64,000 bases of DNA from Symbiodinium natans (Eukaryota; Sar; Dinophyceae; Suessiales; Symbiodiniaceae). Position 1 is the first letter of the stretch, and each line of letters starts with the position of its first letter. The notes under the pieces were generated by a model. It was not told the DNA's origin, ran no database searches, and was given only the letters and a program-made list of their open reading frames with translations. Location of the stretch: positions 227,501 to 291,500 of the forward strand of contig CAJNDS010002066.1 in assembly GCA_905221605.1 (NCBI GenBank), written 5' to 3'. This document shows, one piece after another, positions 20,646 through 30,235 of the stretch. Made by a program: the position numbers and the translations under genes.

Positions 20646-22074
20646 TCAACCATTTGGCGTACGCCTCATACGCCTTTGTATAGACGGATTGCCACCACAC
20701 TCTTCCTGTATCTGTCAGCGAAGACAACATTGGTTCGATCATTGCGATCCAATCACCTAGTGCCGTCGGATTGCTTGGTGTGTAGTCTGCCAAAGTAGGA
20801 AGGCTCATCACATGCTTCCCAAGAGCCTCCGGACGTTCAGTTCCAGAACTATCACCAATGTTTGGCATCCCACGTGGCACCACAGCTCCAGGAGGTAAGC
20901 TGACCTTTCCACCAGGCCCTTGCGGCAGTCCATGTCCCATTCCGGGCGTAAACACTGTAAGCGGAACCTTCTCTAATTCCAACTTCCCAGCAATCATTTT
21001 CCACCGATATGGAACATCATCCACCATTGTATATCCACCCGATCCTGTTGAGTTCTCTTGCATTGAAGTTTCCCGAGCTGAGACAAAACCGGGCTGATTT
21101 CCCAACAGTGCGGCAGAACCATCAACGCCTGACGGCAAGGAAGTAATCGGAACATGTGTTAAACCAGGTGGTCCACTTGCATATCCACCACTTGCAGAAC
21201 CTCCCATGGGGTAATTCAATGGAGGCAATCTGGAGGGTTTCTTCCCTTCAGTTACGTGCATCATTGGCACTTCCTTCTCATCCTCCACGTGAACCTCCCC
21301 TTTCCTGGGCTCAGGCAAGGGTTGAAGGTCACAACCCTTTGGAAGGTCGTAGCCCTCAATCGGCAGCCATGTCCCATCAGGCAACACAGTCCAGAAGCCA
21401 CCCATACCATCAGTATAGAAAACTTGTCCTGGCAGGTACTGCTTCTCTGGAGTCATTCCCAACGGATATGCAGCATTCGCGTCCACCACTCCAGTGCTCC
21501 GTGCTCTCGAAGCTGACCCAGATGCAGCAGAGGTATAGCTTTTCTCCTCCACCCGATGCAGTCTATTTCCCAGCTCCTTTGTTTGCACAAGCAACTCTTT
21601 CAGCGCACGCTTTACCACCGCCATATCTTCACCTTGTTCTTCACCGCTCAAATCAGGAATGAGCTCTTCCTCGCCTTGTGTCTCACCAATATTCCCTCTT
21701 TCCATCTGGCCCATCAACCCTGAAGATGGCCTCTCAGCTGGAACCGGCTCCCGATCCCGAAGTTCTGGCAACGACGGTGGTCTTCTTGTTTCTTCACCAC
21801 TCCTATCCCCTCCGCTCGCAGGGAGACTTGCTGGCCTTGATTGCCTTAGTCTCATCTCTTCATGAGCCCGCTCGCTCCAGAAAGGATTCGCTGCTGGAAC
21901 CGGAACCACTTCGTTTTCCACCTGAGACGTTGGTTGTATCATTGCAACCTCCCTACCATCTGTCAGCGCTTGTACCATTTGTTGCCGTTCTTCACCCCCA
22001 TCACCACGATTTTCTTCGGCTTCATTGGCCGCGGATGACAGTCCAGGTTCCGACCGACGCCGCAACATGTCCAT
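20608..22074 (-). CDS. gag: Gag N-terminal part (first frame of the copia polyprotein)
   Basis: Open frame of 488 codons from the first ATG at 22072-22074; the frame is open a little further upstream, without ATG, towards the primer-binding site. The product is low in complexity, rich in Pro, Gly, Ser and Glu, with repeated charged stretches and no zinc finger. Near its end is a helical Trp-rich segment (GDWIAMIEP, VWWQSVYTKAYEAYAKWL) that resembles the start of the dinoflagellate copia Gag core. The frame ends with an unrelated tail after about 20645. The natural continuation (SPLERLGIK) is one base out of frame, so this is the first of the three breaks. It would coat the RNA in cytoplasmic particles. 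The assignment rests on position and on the following Gag segment. Confidence 0.8.
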   Translation of the reverse strand: MDMLRRRSEPGLSSAANEAEENRGDGGEERQQMVQALTDGREVAMIQPTSQVENEVVPVPAANPFWSERAHEEMRLRQSRPASLPASGGDRSGEETRRPPSLPELRDREPVPAERPSSGLMGQMERGNIGETQGEEELIPDLSGEEQGEDMAVVKRALKELLVQTKELGNRLHRVEEKSYTSAASGSASRARSTGVVDANAAYPLGMTPEKQYLPGQVFYTDGMGGFWTVLPDGTWLPIEGYDLPKGCDLQPLPEPRKGEVHVEDEKEVPMMHVTEGKKPSRLPPLNYPMGGSASGGYASGPPGLTHVPITSLPSGVDGSAALLGNQPGFVSARETSMQENSTGSGGYTMVDDVPYRWKMIAGKLELEKVPLTVFTPGMGHGLPQGPGGKVSLPPGAVVPRGMPNIGDSSGTERPEALGKHVMSLPTLADYTPSNPTALGDWIAMIEPMLSSLTDTGRVWWQSVYTKAYEAYAKWLSVFSAGKVGHQG

Positions 22075-22123
22075 TGCGCCAAACAAGCGTAGAATCTTAC
22101 CTATACCGCAGGAAGCCTAATTT

Positions 22124-22135
22124 GGGCTCATAACC
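22124..22135 (-). other. Primer-binding site complementary to the anticodon arm of initiator tRNA-Met
   Basis: Directly after the 5' LTR the element reads GGTTATGAGCCC. This is the exact complement of GGGCTCATAACC, the anticodon stem-loop of eukaryotic initiator tRNA-Met (yeast form). Drosophila copia is known to prime from a 5' half of tRNA-iMet cut in the anticodon arm, and this site fits that mechanism rather than priming from the tRNA 3' CCA end (no TGG start). Confidence 0.75.
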
Positions 22136-22356
22136 TACGGGGGAAACCCGAAGGGGGACGAGAAACCGAAAAGTCAACCCCAACAGAATCCCTTGATTTC
22201 CCTGGATCAACCACACAACAAACCCAAACCACAGGGCACTCACCTTTTACTACCAGGCACATGGCCCAGTCTTGAGCCATAAAAGATTTCCGGGTTTATT
22301 AACCCTTTCAACTTCCAACACTAACTCTTTTCTACAATACCAGCAGCAGCTCCGCA
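22136..22356 (-). repeat. 5' LTR of the copia element
   Basis: 221 bp. In element orientation it starts TGCGGAGC at 22356 and ends CCCGTA at 22136. It matches the 3' LTR at 220 of 221 positions by direct reading. It abuts the primer-binding site at 22135, and its outer flank is a perfect CCCTAAA array. No TATA box was identified with confidence. Confidence 0.95.
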
Positions 22357-24305
22357 CCCTAAACCCTAAACCCTAAACCCTAAACCCTAAACCCTAAACC
22401 CTAAACCCTAAACCCTATAAACCCTGCAACCCTGCGATCTCTGAGTTCGGGCCTCGCGCTCTGACCAGGTGGTGGCGGCCCTCTTTTCAAGAGAGTCTTT
22501 TCAAAGACCCCTGGTTGGGGTTTAGGGTTTAGGGTTTAGGGGTTGGGGGTTAGGGGTTAGGGGCTAGGGTTTAGGGTTTAGGGTTTAGGGCAACAGGGTC
22601 TTTTCAAAGACCCCTTGGGGTTGAGGATTTGGTATGGGGTTTAGGGTTCTGGTTTGGGGTTTAGGGTTTGGGGCTTTAGGGTTTAGGGTTTGGGGTTTGG
22701 GGATTAGGGCTTGGGATTTAGGGGTTTGCGGGGCATTCGGGCTTAGGAACCAGGGTTGCAGGAGTTGTCTAACTTTCGGCGATGGGCCCTCAAACTCGGG
22801 AGGCCATGAACTTGCAGAAGGGGGGGGGGGGGTTAATTATAGGGCTTTCGCAGCCTTAAAGCTCTAAGGGTAGTTCCCTAAACCCTAAACCCCAAAGCCT
22901 AAACCCTTAACCCTAAACCCGAACCCTCAACCCCAAAGCCTAGAGGCAGTTACACTTCTCCTGTAAAACAATTCTGAAGTCTGGGCCCTTGGGTTCTATA
23001 GGGTATGCAAGGGGTTTATAAGGGGTCCACACTTAAAAGGCCCAGACGAAGGTACCCAAACCCTAAACCCTAAACCCTACACCTAAACCCTAAACCCGAA
23101 GAAAAGCTCAATAGCTTCAAGGCTTCAGCGGATCAGAGCCTATTGCAGGAGCCTAAGTCATTAAAAGGAAAGCTTCCATTGAGTACCTAGACCCTGAACC
23201 TTAAACCTTAAACCCTAAACCCTAAACCCTTAACCCTAAACCCTACCCTAAACCCTAAACATCAAACCCGAAACCCAAACCCTAACCCCCCCCTACAACG
23301 CTTTTGGGGGGTCTCTTTTGAAGGGGAGACTTGAAGCGAGATCCCCGTTTTTGTTTTTGTGTCTTGGGGGGTGAGGGGGGCGGGGTAAAGGTCCGGCTTT
23401 GAGACAGCACGTTTCGGGTTAAGGGTTTAGGGTCACCGGTTTAGGGTTTGGGGTTTAAGGTTTAGGGACATTTCGGGCTTTGGAGAACTTTCTCGCAATT
23501 TGGACCTTTTGTCGCCTAAACTCCATGGACCCCAAACCCCTCAACCCTGCGGCCCCAACCCGCAAGTAAATATGAGTCCCGAACCCAGAACCCTGTAAGC
23601 CCTAAACCGCAAACCCCAAACCCTAAACCCCAAACCCTAAACCCTGAACCCCAAACCCCTAAGCCCTGCAATCCGTACCAGCCGTGTCCTCCTCGCATGC
23701 GACGTGGCAGCGAAGGCGGCAGCGTGATCGGCAAGGAGCCTCCGCTGGGAGCCGCCCTAAACCCGAAACCCTAAACCCTAAACTTACCCAAAACCCTAAA
23801 CCCTAAACTTACCCTAAACCCCAAACCCTAAACCCTAAACCCTAAACCCCAAACCCTAAACCCTAAACCCTAAGCCCTAAACTTACCCCAAACCCTAAAC
23901 CTTAAGCCCCACTCTGAGAGTCCTCTTAACCCAGAATTGAGTGGGGCTCCGCAGCTTGGAGGGTCCGCGACCTCGTACGGGGCTGTTAAAGAAAACCCGC
24001 TCAGCCCTAAACCCTAAACCCTAAACCCTAAACCCTAAACCCTAAACCCTAAACCCTAAACCCTAAACCCTAAACCCTAAACCCTAAACCCTAAACTAAA
24101 CCCTAAACCCTAAACCCTAAACCCTGAACCCTAAACCCTAAACCCTAAACTCTAACCCTAAACCCGAAACCCTAAATCCTAAAGTCCCATTTTGGGTCCT
24201 TATGACTCTACTAAGTCCACCCCGATCCTGCAAGAAATGGGCGGTGACTTGAGTTCTGGGTGCCACGCGGGGGTTTAGGGTTTAGGGTTTAGGGTTTAGG
24301 GTTCA

Positions 24306-24330
24306 GGGTTCAGGGTTGAGGGTTGACGGT

Positions 24331-24383
<53 letters not shown>

Positions 24384-24386
24384 GGT
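24306..24386. repeat. GGGTTGA heptamer array
   Basis: About 11 units of a T-to-G variant of the telomere heptamer, flanked on both sides by normal GGGTTTA units. Confidence 0.88.
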
Positions 24387-24464
24387 TTAGGGTTTAGGGT
24401 TTAGGGTTTAGGATCAAGGCAGCCGCCTTTTCTTGGAGGATCGGGCGGGACTTAGCACGCAAAC

Positions 24465-24533
24465 CTTGAACCGAAGAGCCAGTGCGACTGAGGCGCAGCA
24501 GGATCTCCGCCGCAGACAGCCACGGGTTGGTGC
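24465..24533 (-). CDS. Exon candidate with good splice sites
   Basis: 69 nt on the minus strand: CTACCAG|GC acceptor, open frame TNPWLSAAEILLRLSRTGSS, donor CAAG|GTTTGCG. Both sites are near consensus. It is bounded on the left by a TTTAGGG/GGGTTGA array and on the right by an inverted-repeat element starting at 24576. Unknown function. Confidence 0.42.
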
Positions 24534-24575
24534 CTGGTAGTCCGGTGAAGCTTAGGGTCGTGAATTTAGGTTTGC

Positions 24576-24670
24576 ATTTGGAGGTTCATGGGTACTTGCA
24601 ACCACAGTTATAAGTCTACGGGACTTCGGGGGCTTATTAGTACGGTTATGAGTACCGTGAACCTCCAAGT
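24576..24670. repeat. MITE-like inverted repeat A, copy 1
   Basis: Arms TTTGGAGGTTCATGGGTACTT and, inverted, AGTACCGTGAACCTCCAAGT close a 95 bp stem-loop. Starts 43 bp upstream (in gene direction) of the exon at 24465-24533. Confidence 0.7.
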
Positions 24671-25066
24671 AGCTAAGGAGGTTCCTAGGGAAAAAAGGGG
24701 GTGCCCTTTTTGGTTCAAAGAGGCTTAGAAGGAAACCCAAACCGAAAAAAAAACTGGGACGGACGATACAAGCCTTTGGGAGAAAGGCAATCACTACGGG
24801 CGTTGGGTTTAGGATCCATAACCCTAAACAGAACACCTTTTGCGTGCGCCCTCAACCCGAAACCCTCAACCCTAACGCAGGGTTTGAGGTTTCGGGAGGG
24901 TTTAGGTCTGAGTACACGATGTAGGGTCCATACGGTTGATATAGTGCTTGTATAGGAGTTAAGTTCTTCGGGGTTTAAGTTTTTTGTTTGGGGGGTAAGA
25001 CTAGTTCTTCTAGCCCAGTTGACCGAGGCGGCCCTCAGCCCCCCAACCCAAAACCCTAAGCCCTCC

Positions 25067-25123
25067 CTCAAAGTTTGCCCAGTGGCGCATCATGCTCTCA
25101 GACAGCGCGCTCATGCCCACAAC
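25067..25123 (-). CDS. Exon candidate, unknown product
   Basis: Minus strand: TCTCTGCAAG|G acceptor followed by VVGMSALSESMMRHWANFE. The reading frame is also open upstream (SQESLCK), so the acceptor could be further right. Flanked by CCCTAAA-type islands on both sides. Confidence 0.35.
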
Positions 25124-25354
25124 CTTGCAGAGACTCTCTTGAGCCCAGAAAACCTCCAATCCCTGGAGCCCTAAGCCCGAAACCCTAAACCCCAAACCCT
25201 AAACCCTAAACCCGAAACCAGAAACCCCAAACCCTAAACCCTAAACCCGAAACCAGAAACCCGAAACCCTAAACCCCAAGACCTGGCCTGCGGTTTCGGG
25301 CTTCGGGCTCAAGCTGTCGGCTTGAGGGAACCTACCCTGCTTCGTCAGAGACTA

Positions 25355-25425
25355 GATAGACCCAGGAGTCGCCTAGGAATAAAAAGGGCGCCCTTTTGGC
25401 TTTAACGGGATTATAAGGGAACCCC
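25355..25425. repeat. Dispersed repeat E, copy 1
   Basis: Shares CCCA-GAGT--CCTAGGAATAA and the following GGG-ACC-CTTTTGG with 28579-28650. A weaker version is at 24672-24735. Boundaries uncertain. Confidence 0.5.
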
Positions 25426-26094
25426 AACCCTAAACCCTAAACCCTAAACCTTATAAACCCTAAACCCTAAGAAGGGCCTACTCCGGGTCCTAGGCTGAGA
25501 TAGGCTGGGCTGGCTTAGGGGCACTGGAGTTCGAAAGCTGCAAGCGCCGATGGCCAGAACATACACTTCTAAAACATCAGACGGCTTTTTGGTTTAGGGT
25601 GTTTTTAGTCTTGGGAGGTCAGGCTTAGGGAGTGTGATGGTGGCGGGGGCTCTTTAGGGTCGAGGCTTTGGCGGGCTTGGTTTAGGGTTCAGGGTTCAGG
25701 GTTCAGGGTTTAGGGTTTAGGGTTTAGGGTTTAGGGTTTAGGGTTTAGGGTTTAGGGTTTAGGGTTTAGGGTTTAGGGTTTAGGGTTTAGGGTTTAGGGT
25801 TTAGGGTTTAGGGTTCAGGGTTTAGGGTTTAGGGTTTAGGGGGGCTGTAGGGGCTTGTAGGGTATCTGCCTGGCATTCCTAAAAGTTGCGAAGGAGTTCT
25901 GGGGACATCGGGTCCAAAAAGTAAGCAAACAAGTTTTGTGGGGCAGTATCCCTATCATATGCCCTAAACCCTAAACCCTAAACCCTAAACCCTAAGCCCT
26001 AAACCCTACACCCTAAACGCACCTTTGAAGAACCCACCACGAGCTGATCCGAGAAATGGCGTGCCCAAAGTGCTCCTGGAGTCAGCCCAAGTGA

Positions 26095-26281
26095 CACCGG
26101 CCGTTTGTCCGGGCCCCACGAGTAAGAGTCTGGCCTGCAAGGTAGTGCGGCAGGAACTCAGCAACCATGGTCCGCACCTTTGCGGCCAGAACTTCCTTGT
26201 ATGCCTTGGGAAATTCATGGTGGACGGCTGGTAGCATGGTAGCTGCTGCCAAGTCTTCAGCAGCCACTGGCAGAGACCATC
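26095..26281 (-). CDS. Exon candidate of about 60 codons
   Basis: Minus strand frame open from about 26281 to a TGA near 26084, with amino acid use typical of coding DNA (AAEDLAAATMLPAVHHEF, PKAYKEVLAAKVRTMVAEF, LPHYLAGQTL). It is one of the longer unique blocks between two CCCTAAA islands. Splice sites are not clear at either end. Family not recognised; alpha-helical, Ala-rich. Confidence 0.45.
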
Positions 26282-26466
26282 CACCATCCCGAACCTACGT
26301 AAGTCGCATGGTTTAAACCCTAAACCCTAAACCCTAAACCCTGAACCCTGAACCCTAAACCCTAAACCCTAAACCCTGAACCCTAACCCCTGAACCCTAA
26401 ACCCTAAACCCTACACCCTAAACCCTAAACCCTGGCCATCCGAAGGACCACTCACCATCGGTGTAA

Positions 26467-26564
26467 CTTGGGATGTTCCGCCTGATACTAACAGTCCTTA
26501 AAAGGGATTAGAATAGGGTACTATAGTCCGTATGGACTGCTAGCATAAGGGGGAACATCCCAAG
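26467..26564. repeat. MITE-like inverted repeat B, copy 1
   Basis: Ends CTTGGGATGTTCC and inverted GGAACATCCCAAG; inner arms ACTAACAGTCC and GGACTGCTAGC. About 98 bp, flanked by similar TGTAAC/GATGTAAC sequence. Confidence 0.75.
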
Positions 26565-27005
26565 ATGTAACTCCGCACCGGTTGGCTGTAGAGTTGGGGC
26601 TCCGGAGGTTTCGGGCCTGGGCTTCCGGGGCCTTAGGGTTTAGGGTTTAGGGTTTAGGGTTTAGGGTTTAGGGTTTAGGGTTTAGGGTTTAGGGTTTAGG
26701 GTTTAGGGTTTAGGGTCTGGGGGTTAGGGTTTAGGGTTTAGGGTTTAACGTCCTTGTAACAGCATCCGTGGCCACAAGGCTATCCTGCTGGGGCCACGGC
26801 CAGGATCATGTAGAAGAAGTGCACCTAGGCCCGAAACCCCGAAGCCTACTTGGAGGCTTCGGGTTTAGGGTTTAGGGCTTAGGGTTTAGGGTTTAGGGTT
26901 TAAGCGGTTTAGGGTTTAGGGTTTAGGGTTTAGGGTTTAGGGATTAGGGTTTAGGGTTTAGGGTTTAGGGTTTAGGGTTTAGGGTTTAGGTTTAGGGTTT
27001 GGAGC

Positions 27006-27108
27006 TACTTGGAGGTTCGTGGTACTTATCACCCAGTTACAACCGTACTTTTTCCCACTTAAAGCCCCGTAAGTGCCCTAACACGGTTCTAATTGATAAG
27101 TGCAAGTA
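27006..27108. repeat. MITE-like inverted repeat A, copy 2 (right arm lost)
   Basis: Left arm TACTTGGAGGTTCGTGGTAC intact; the right arm reaches only TTGATAAGTGCAAGTA before a CCCTAAA unit. Confidence 0.6.
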
Positions 27109-28039
27109 AACCCTAAACCCAACACCCCCCAAAATGAGCCGTGAAAGCCTTGAAACCCCCCTAAACCAGAACCCTAAACCCTAAACCCTAAACCCTAATT
27201 AGACCCTAAACCGAACCCTAGCCTTGAAACAGCTTTACCCCATTAAAGCCCTAAACACCTGAACACTAAACCCCCTTAAACCTCACAGTTATAACTGATC
27301 CCGTTGCGCTTGGAGTTGGAGGGGCTGTTCTAGACTTGCCGAGGCGAGAATTAGAGTCTTGGGGTACGAAGTCTACTCAGTTTCCCATAGAAACCCTCTT
27401 GTAATAAAGGGCTTCCAAGTACCATGCCATATTGGGGCGTGGGGGAGGGGCGAGAGGGCTTGGAGAGGGCGGTGGGGAGTGCCCTGGAGACGCCCTAAAC
27501 CCTAAACCCTTGGTGCTCCGACAGCACGCGGTGGAGTGTGCTTTTGTGGACCCTAAACCCTAAACCCTAAAACCCTCAACCCTAAACCCTAAACCCTAAA
27601 CCCTAAACTCTAAACCCTAAACCCTAATTCATTATAGGGTTCTTAAGGGAGGGGGGTTCAATCGGGGTATGGAACCCTTGGTTCCCTAAGTACTCCCGAC
27701 TCCCTAAGGCTCCCTAGGCTTCCCTAAGGTTCCCCTAAACCCTAAACCCTAAACCCTGAACCCTAAACCCTAAACCCTAAACCCTACGCCCTACACCCGC
27801 AAAGAACCCTACAAATTCCGTAGGAGGATCGACAGACCGCTTGTGCTGCTTCTCTGGCGGTTCCGTCACCCTCAACCCTGGGCCCGCAACCTGCCAAGAC
27901 CCCTAAAGCCCCTGAGCCCGAAAATGCCAACTGCACCAGGGTTTAGTGGGGTTTAGGGTTTAGGGTTTCGGGTTTAGGGTTTAGGGTTTAGGGTTTAGGG
28001 TTTAGGGTTTAGGGTTTAGGGTTTAGGGTTTAGGGTTCA

Positions 28040-28216
28040 GTGGGATTTAGGGTTCAGTGGGATTTAGGGTTTAGGGTTTAGTGGGATTTAGGGTTTAGTG
28101 GGATTTAGGGTTTAGTGGGATTTAGGGTTTAGTGGGATTTAGGGTTTAGTGGGATTTAGGGTTTAGTGGGATTTAGGGTTTAGTGGGATTTAGGGTTTAG
28201 TGGGATTTAGGGTTCA
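28040..28216. repeat. 17 bp array GTGGGATTTAGGGTTTA
   Basis: About ten tandem units, eight of them perfect from 28081. It is a compound of the heptamer and a GTGGGA segment. Not a CRISPR array, since there are no unique spacers. Confidence 0.9.
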
Positions 28217-28355
28217 AGGTTTAGGGTTAAGGGTTTAGGGTTCAGGGTTTAGGGTTAAGGGTTAAGGGTTTAGGGTTAAGGGTTTAGGGTTAGGGCTAAG
28301 GGTTTAGGGTTTAGGGGTTAGGGTACCACCTCAAGATCCAATCTGGAAACGCAAC

Positions 28356-28410
28356 CCCCTCGAGGCAAGATGCGATGTAGCCGAACGGGAGGCCCTCGAT
28401 GAAGTATTGG
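28356..28410 (-). CDS. Exon candidate, possible transporter membrane segment
   Basis: 55 nt on the minus strand: CTTTGAG|C acceptor, then QYFIEGLPFGYIASCLEG, donor GAGGGG|GTTGCG. The aromatic-rich stretch with GLPFG recalls the start of helices in major-facilitator transporters, but the segment is far too short to assign. It follows the exon candidate at 28793-28869 in gene order. Confidence 0.4.
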
Positions 28411-28578
28411 CTCAAAGCATAGAACCTCAAGGCTTTGGGTCCGAGATTTCCGGGTTTGGTATCGTAAACCCTTAACCTAAACCCCAAGGCCTCAAAACCC
28501 TGAATCTAAGGGTAGTTACATGGTTTTACCCTTCAGAACCCTTTGCAGAAGGCAAGGGACCATACTAAGGGACCATGT

Positions 28579-28650
28579 ACTAGACCCAAGAGTAACCTAG
28601 GAATAACAGGGTACCTCTTTTGGTTTTAAGGGGCCTTGTGAGGGAACCCA
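28579..28650. repeat. Dispersed repeat E, copy 2
   Basis: Same orientation as 25355-25425: CCCAAGAGTAACCTAGGAAT then GGGTACCTCTTTTGGTTTTA. Confidence 0.5.
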
Positions 28651-28792
28651 GAAACCCCCAAAACAACGAATAGGGGCCTACTTTGGGTCCCGGTAGCCCT
28701 AAACCCTAGCCCTAAACCCCAAACCCGAAAAGAAGTGGAGGAAGGGCTGAAGCGACCTTAGACGGAACCTCGTCCCCCCCCCCCCCCCCCCC

Positions 28793-28869
28793 GCCCTCGC
28801 CCAGCCGTGCGGCGAGAAGGAGCTCAGGAGGCTGCGCATGCCCCAGAGGAGGAAGTACGGGGTGTAGGC
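28793..28869 (-). CDS. Exon candidate, possible membrane segment
   Basis: Minus strand: CCCTCTCAG|GCC acceptor, phase 0, reading AYTPYFLLWGMRSLLSSFSP then HGWAR, ending at a GC donor in a run of C (plus strand) at 28773-28792. Aromatic and Leu rich, probably membrane-embedded. Probably upstream of the exon at 28356-28410 in one gene. Confidence 0.42.
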
Positions 28870-28978
28870 CTGAGAGGGCTGAGGGCTTAGAGGGTAGAGG
28901 GTATAGGGTTTAGGGTTTAGGGTTTAGGGTTTAGGGTTTAGGGTTTAGGGTGTAGGGTTTTGGGTACTTCTAGCCCCT

Positions 28979-29044
28979 GCTTGGAGGCCTCAGGGTAGAA
29001 GTGCTGTTTGAAACAGTGGTTCGAAGTACCCTGAACCTCCAAGT
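28979..29044. repeat. MITE-like inverted repeat A, short copy
   Basis: 66 bp: GCTTGGAGGCCTCAGGGTA left and TACCCTGAACCTCCAAGTG right. It lacks the usual AT-rich middle. Confidence 0.5.
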
Positions 29045-29589
29045 GGAGGGCTGAGGGCCTAGGGTTTAGTCCTCGGGGTGTGAGGTTTAGGGTTTAGGGT
29101 TTAGGGTTTAGGGTTTAGGGTTTAGGGTTTAAGGTGTTGGGTTCAGGGTTTAAGGTGTCTGGAACTAGGGTTAAGGTGTGGGTCGAGATGTGTAAGTTGT
29201 TCGGGAGCTGCTCTCAAGTTGATATTTACAAGCCCCTTGAAGCTTTCTTCTAAGGAGGGACCCCTAGACGGACCCTTAACCTTGTCCCCCATATAACACC
29301 AAAAATATAGCTTGCCCAGTCCCTAATGCCTAAGTAGTTGAAGCTTTGAAGCTTTGAAACCCTCGGACAAGATCCTGAAACCCCGCCCTAAACCCTAAAC
29401 CCTACACCCTAAATCCTAAACCCTAGACCCTAGACCCTAAACCCTAAACCCTAGACCCAAACCCTAAACTATACTAGCACCCGAAACCCGCAGAAATCTC
29501 AAACCGCAGCCACGCCACGGCCAAGTCGGCCCAGAGATGCTGCAGGTGCTGCCTTGGAGTAAAGCGCCCTAAACCCTAAACCCTAAACC

Positions 29590-29668
29590 CTAAACCCTAA
29601 AAACCCTAAAAACCCTAAAAACCCTAAAAACCCTTAAAACCCTAAAAACCCTAAAAACCCTAAAAACC
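29590..29668. repeat. AAAAACCCT nonamer array
   Basis: About eight copies of a 9 bp variant of CCCTAAA following normal units. Confidence 0.8.
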
Positions 29669-30103
29669 TAAACCCTAAACACCCAAACCCTAAACTGCAA
29701 GGCCCTAAGGGCTGGGAATTAGGATTTCTTGGGGTTCTCGTTTGGGCGGGTAGGGGCTTTAAGGCTTTTCAGCTTTTCGTTTCTGTAGGTCTTGAGGGCT
29801 GTTGAGGGCTTTTAAGGGTTGTTTGGGGTTTGGGTTTCAGGTCTTGCCCCTCAAGCACAAAGCCTAAACCCTAAACCCCAAGCTTCAGGGGCGTCCCTAA
29901 ACCCTAAACCCTAATTAAACCCGAAACCCTAGTTAAACCCCTAAACCCTAATTAAACCCTCGAAACCCTTATTAAACCCTCTAAACCCTAATTACACCCT
30001 CTAAACCCTGGGGAGTTTTAAGGTTCTGGGAAGCGCCCCTTCCCCCCAGAAAGTGGGTGTAGAATGCCGGCATTTTGGCAGAGTTAGGGTCTAGATTAAA
30101 CCC

Positions 30104-30235
30104 TACTTGGAGGTTCGTGGTACATATAACCCAGTTGTAACTGCACTTATAACCCACTTATTATAATCCCCTGAAGTGCCCTAACATGTTCAAAATTGGG
30201 TTATAAGTACAGCAAGTACCCTGAACCTCCAAGTA
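30104..30235. repeat. MITE-like inverted repeat A
   Basis: 132 bp with ends TACTTGGAGGTTCGTGGTAC and GTACCCTGAACCTCCAAGTA; middle AACCCAGTTGTAACTGCACT paired with inverted AATTGGGTTATAAGTACAG. Confidence 0.75.

Larger units (their letters stand above)
12447..22356 (-). mobile_element. Ty1/copia-like LTR retrotransposon, near full length, recently inserted
   Basis: A 9,910 bp element on the minus strand with 221 bp direct LTRs, a primer-binding site directly after the 5' LTR, a purine tract directly before the 3' LTR, and gag, protease, integrase, RT and RNase H in copia order (integrase before RT). It is flanked by CCCTA at 12442-12446 and 22357-22361, consistent with a 5 bp target duplication, although the flanks are themselves CCCTAAA repeat. 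The LTRs differ at one position (12455 versus 22144). The gag-pol frame is broken three times: a +1 shift near 20643, a +1 shift near 18977 and a TAG at 18527-18529. This copy is therefore probably non-autonomous unless these are recoding sites or assembly errors. Two extra enzyme-like modules, described under Pol, set it apart from plant and animal copia. Confidence 0.96.

Noticed and set aside
28040-28216. CRISPR-like array
   Set aside because: A plain 17 bp tandem repeat without unique spacers, in a eukaryotic context.
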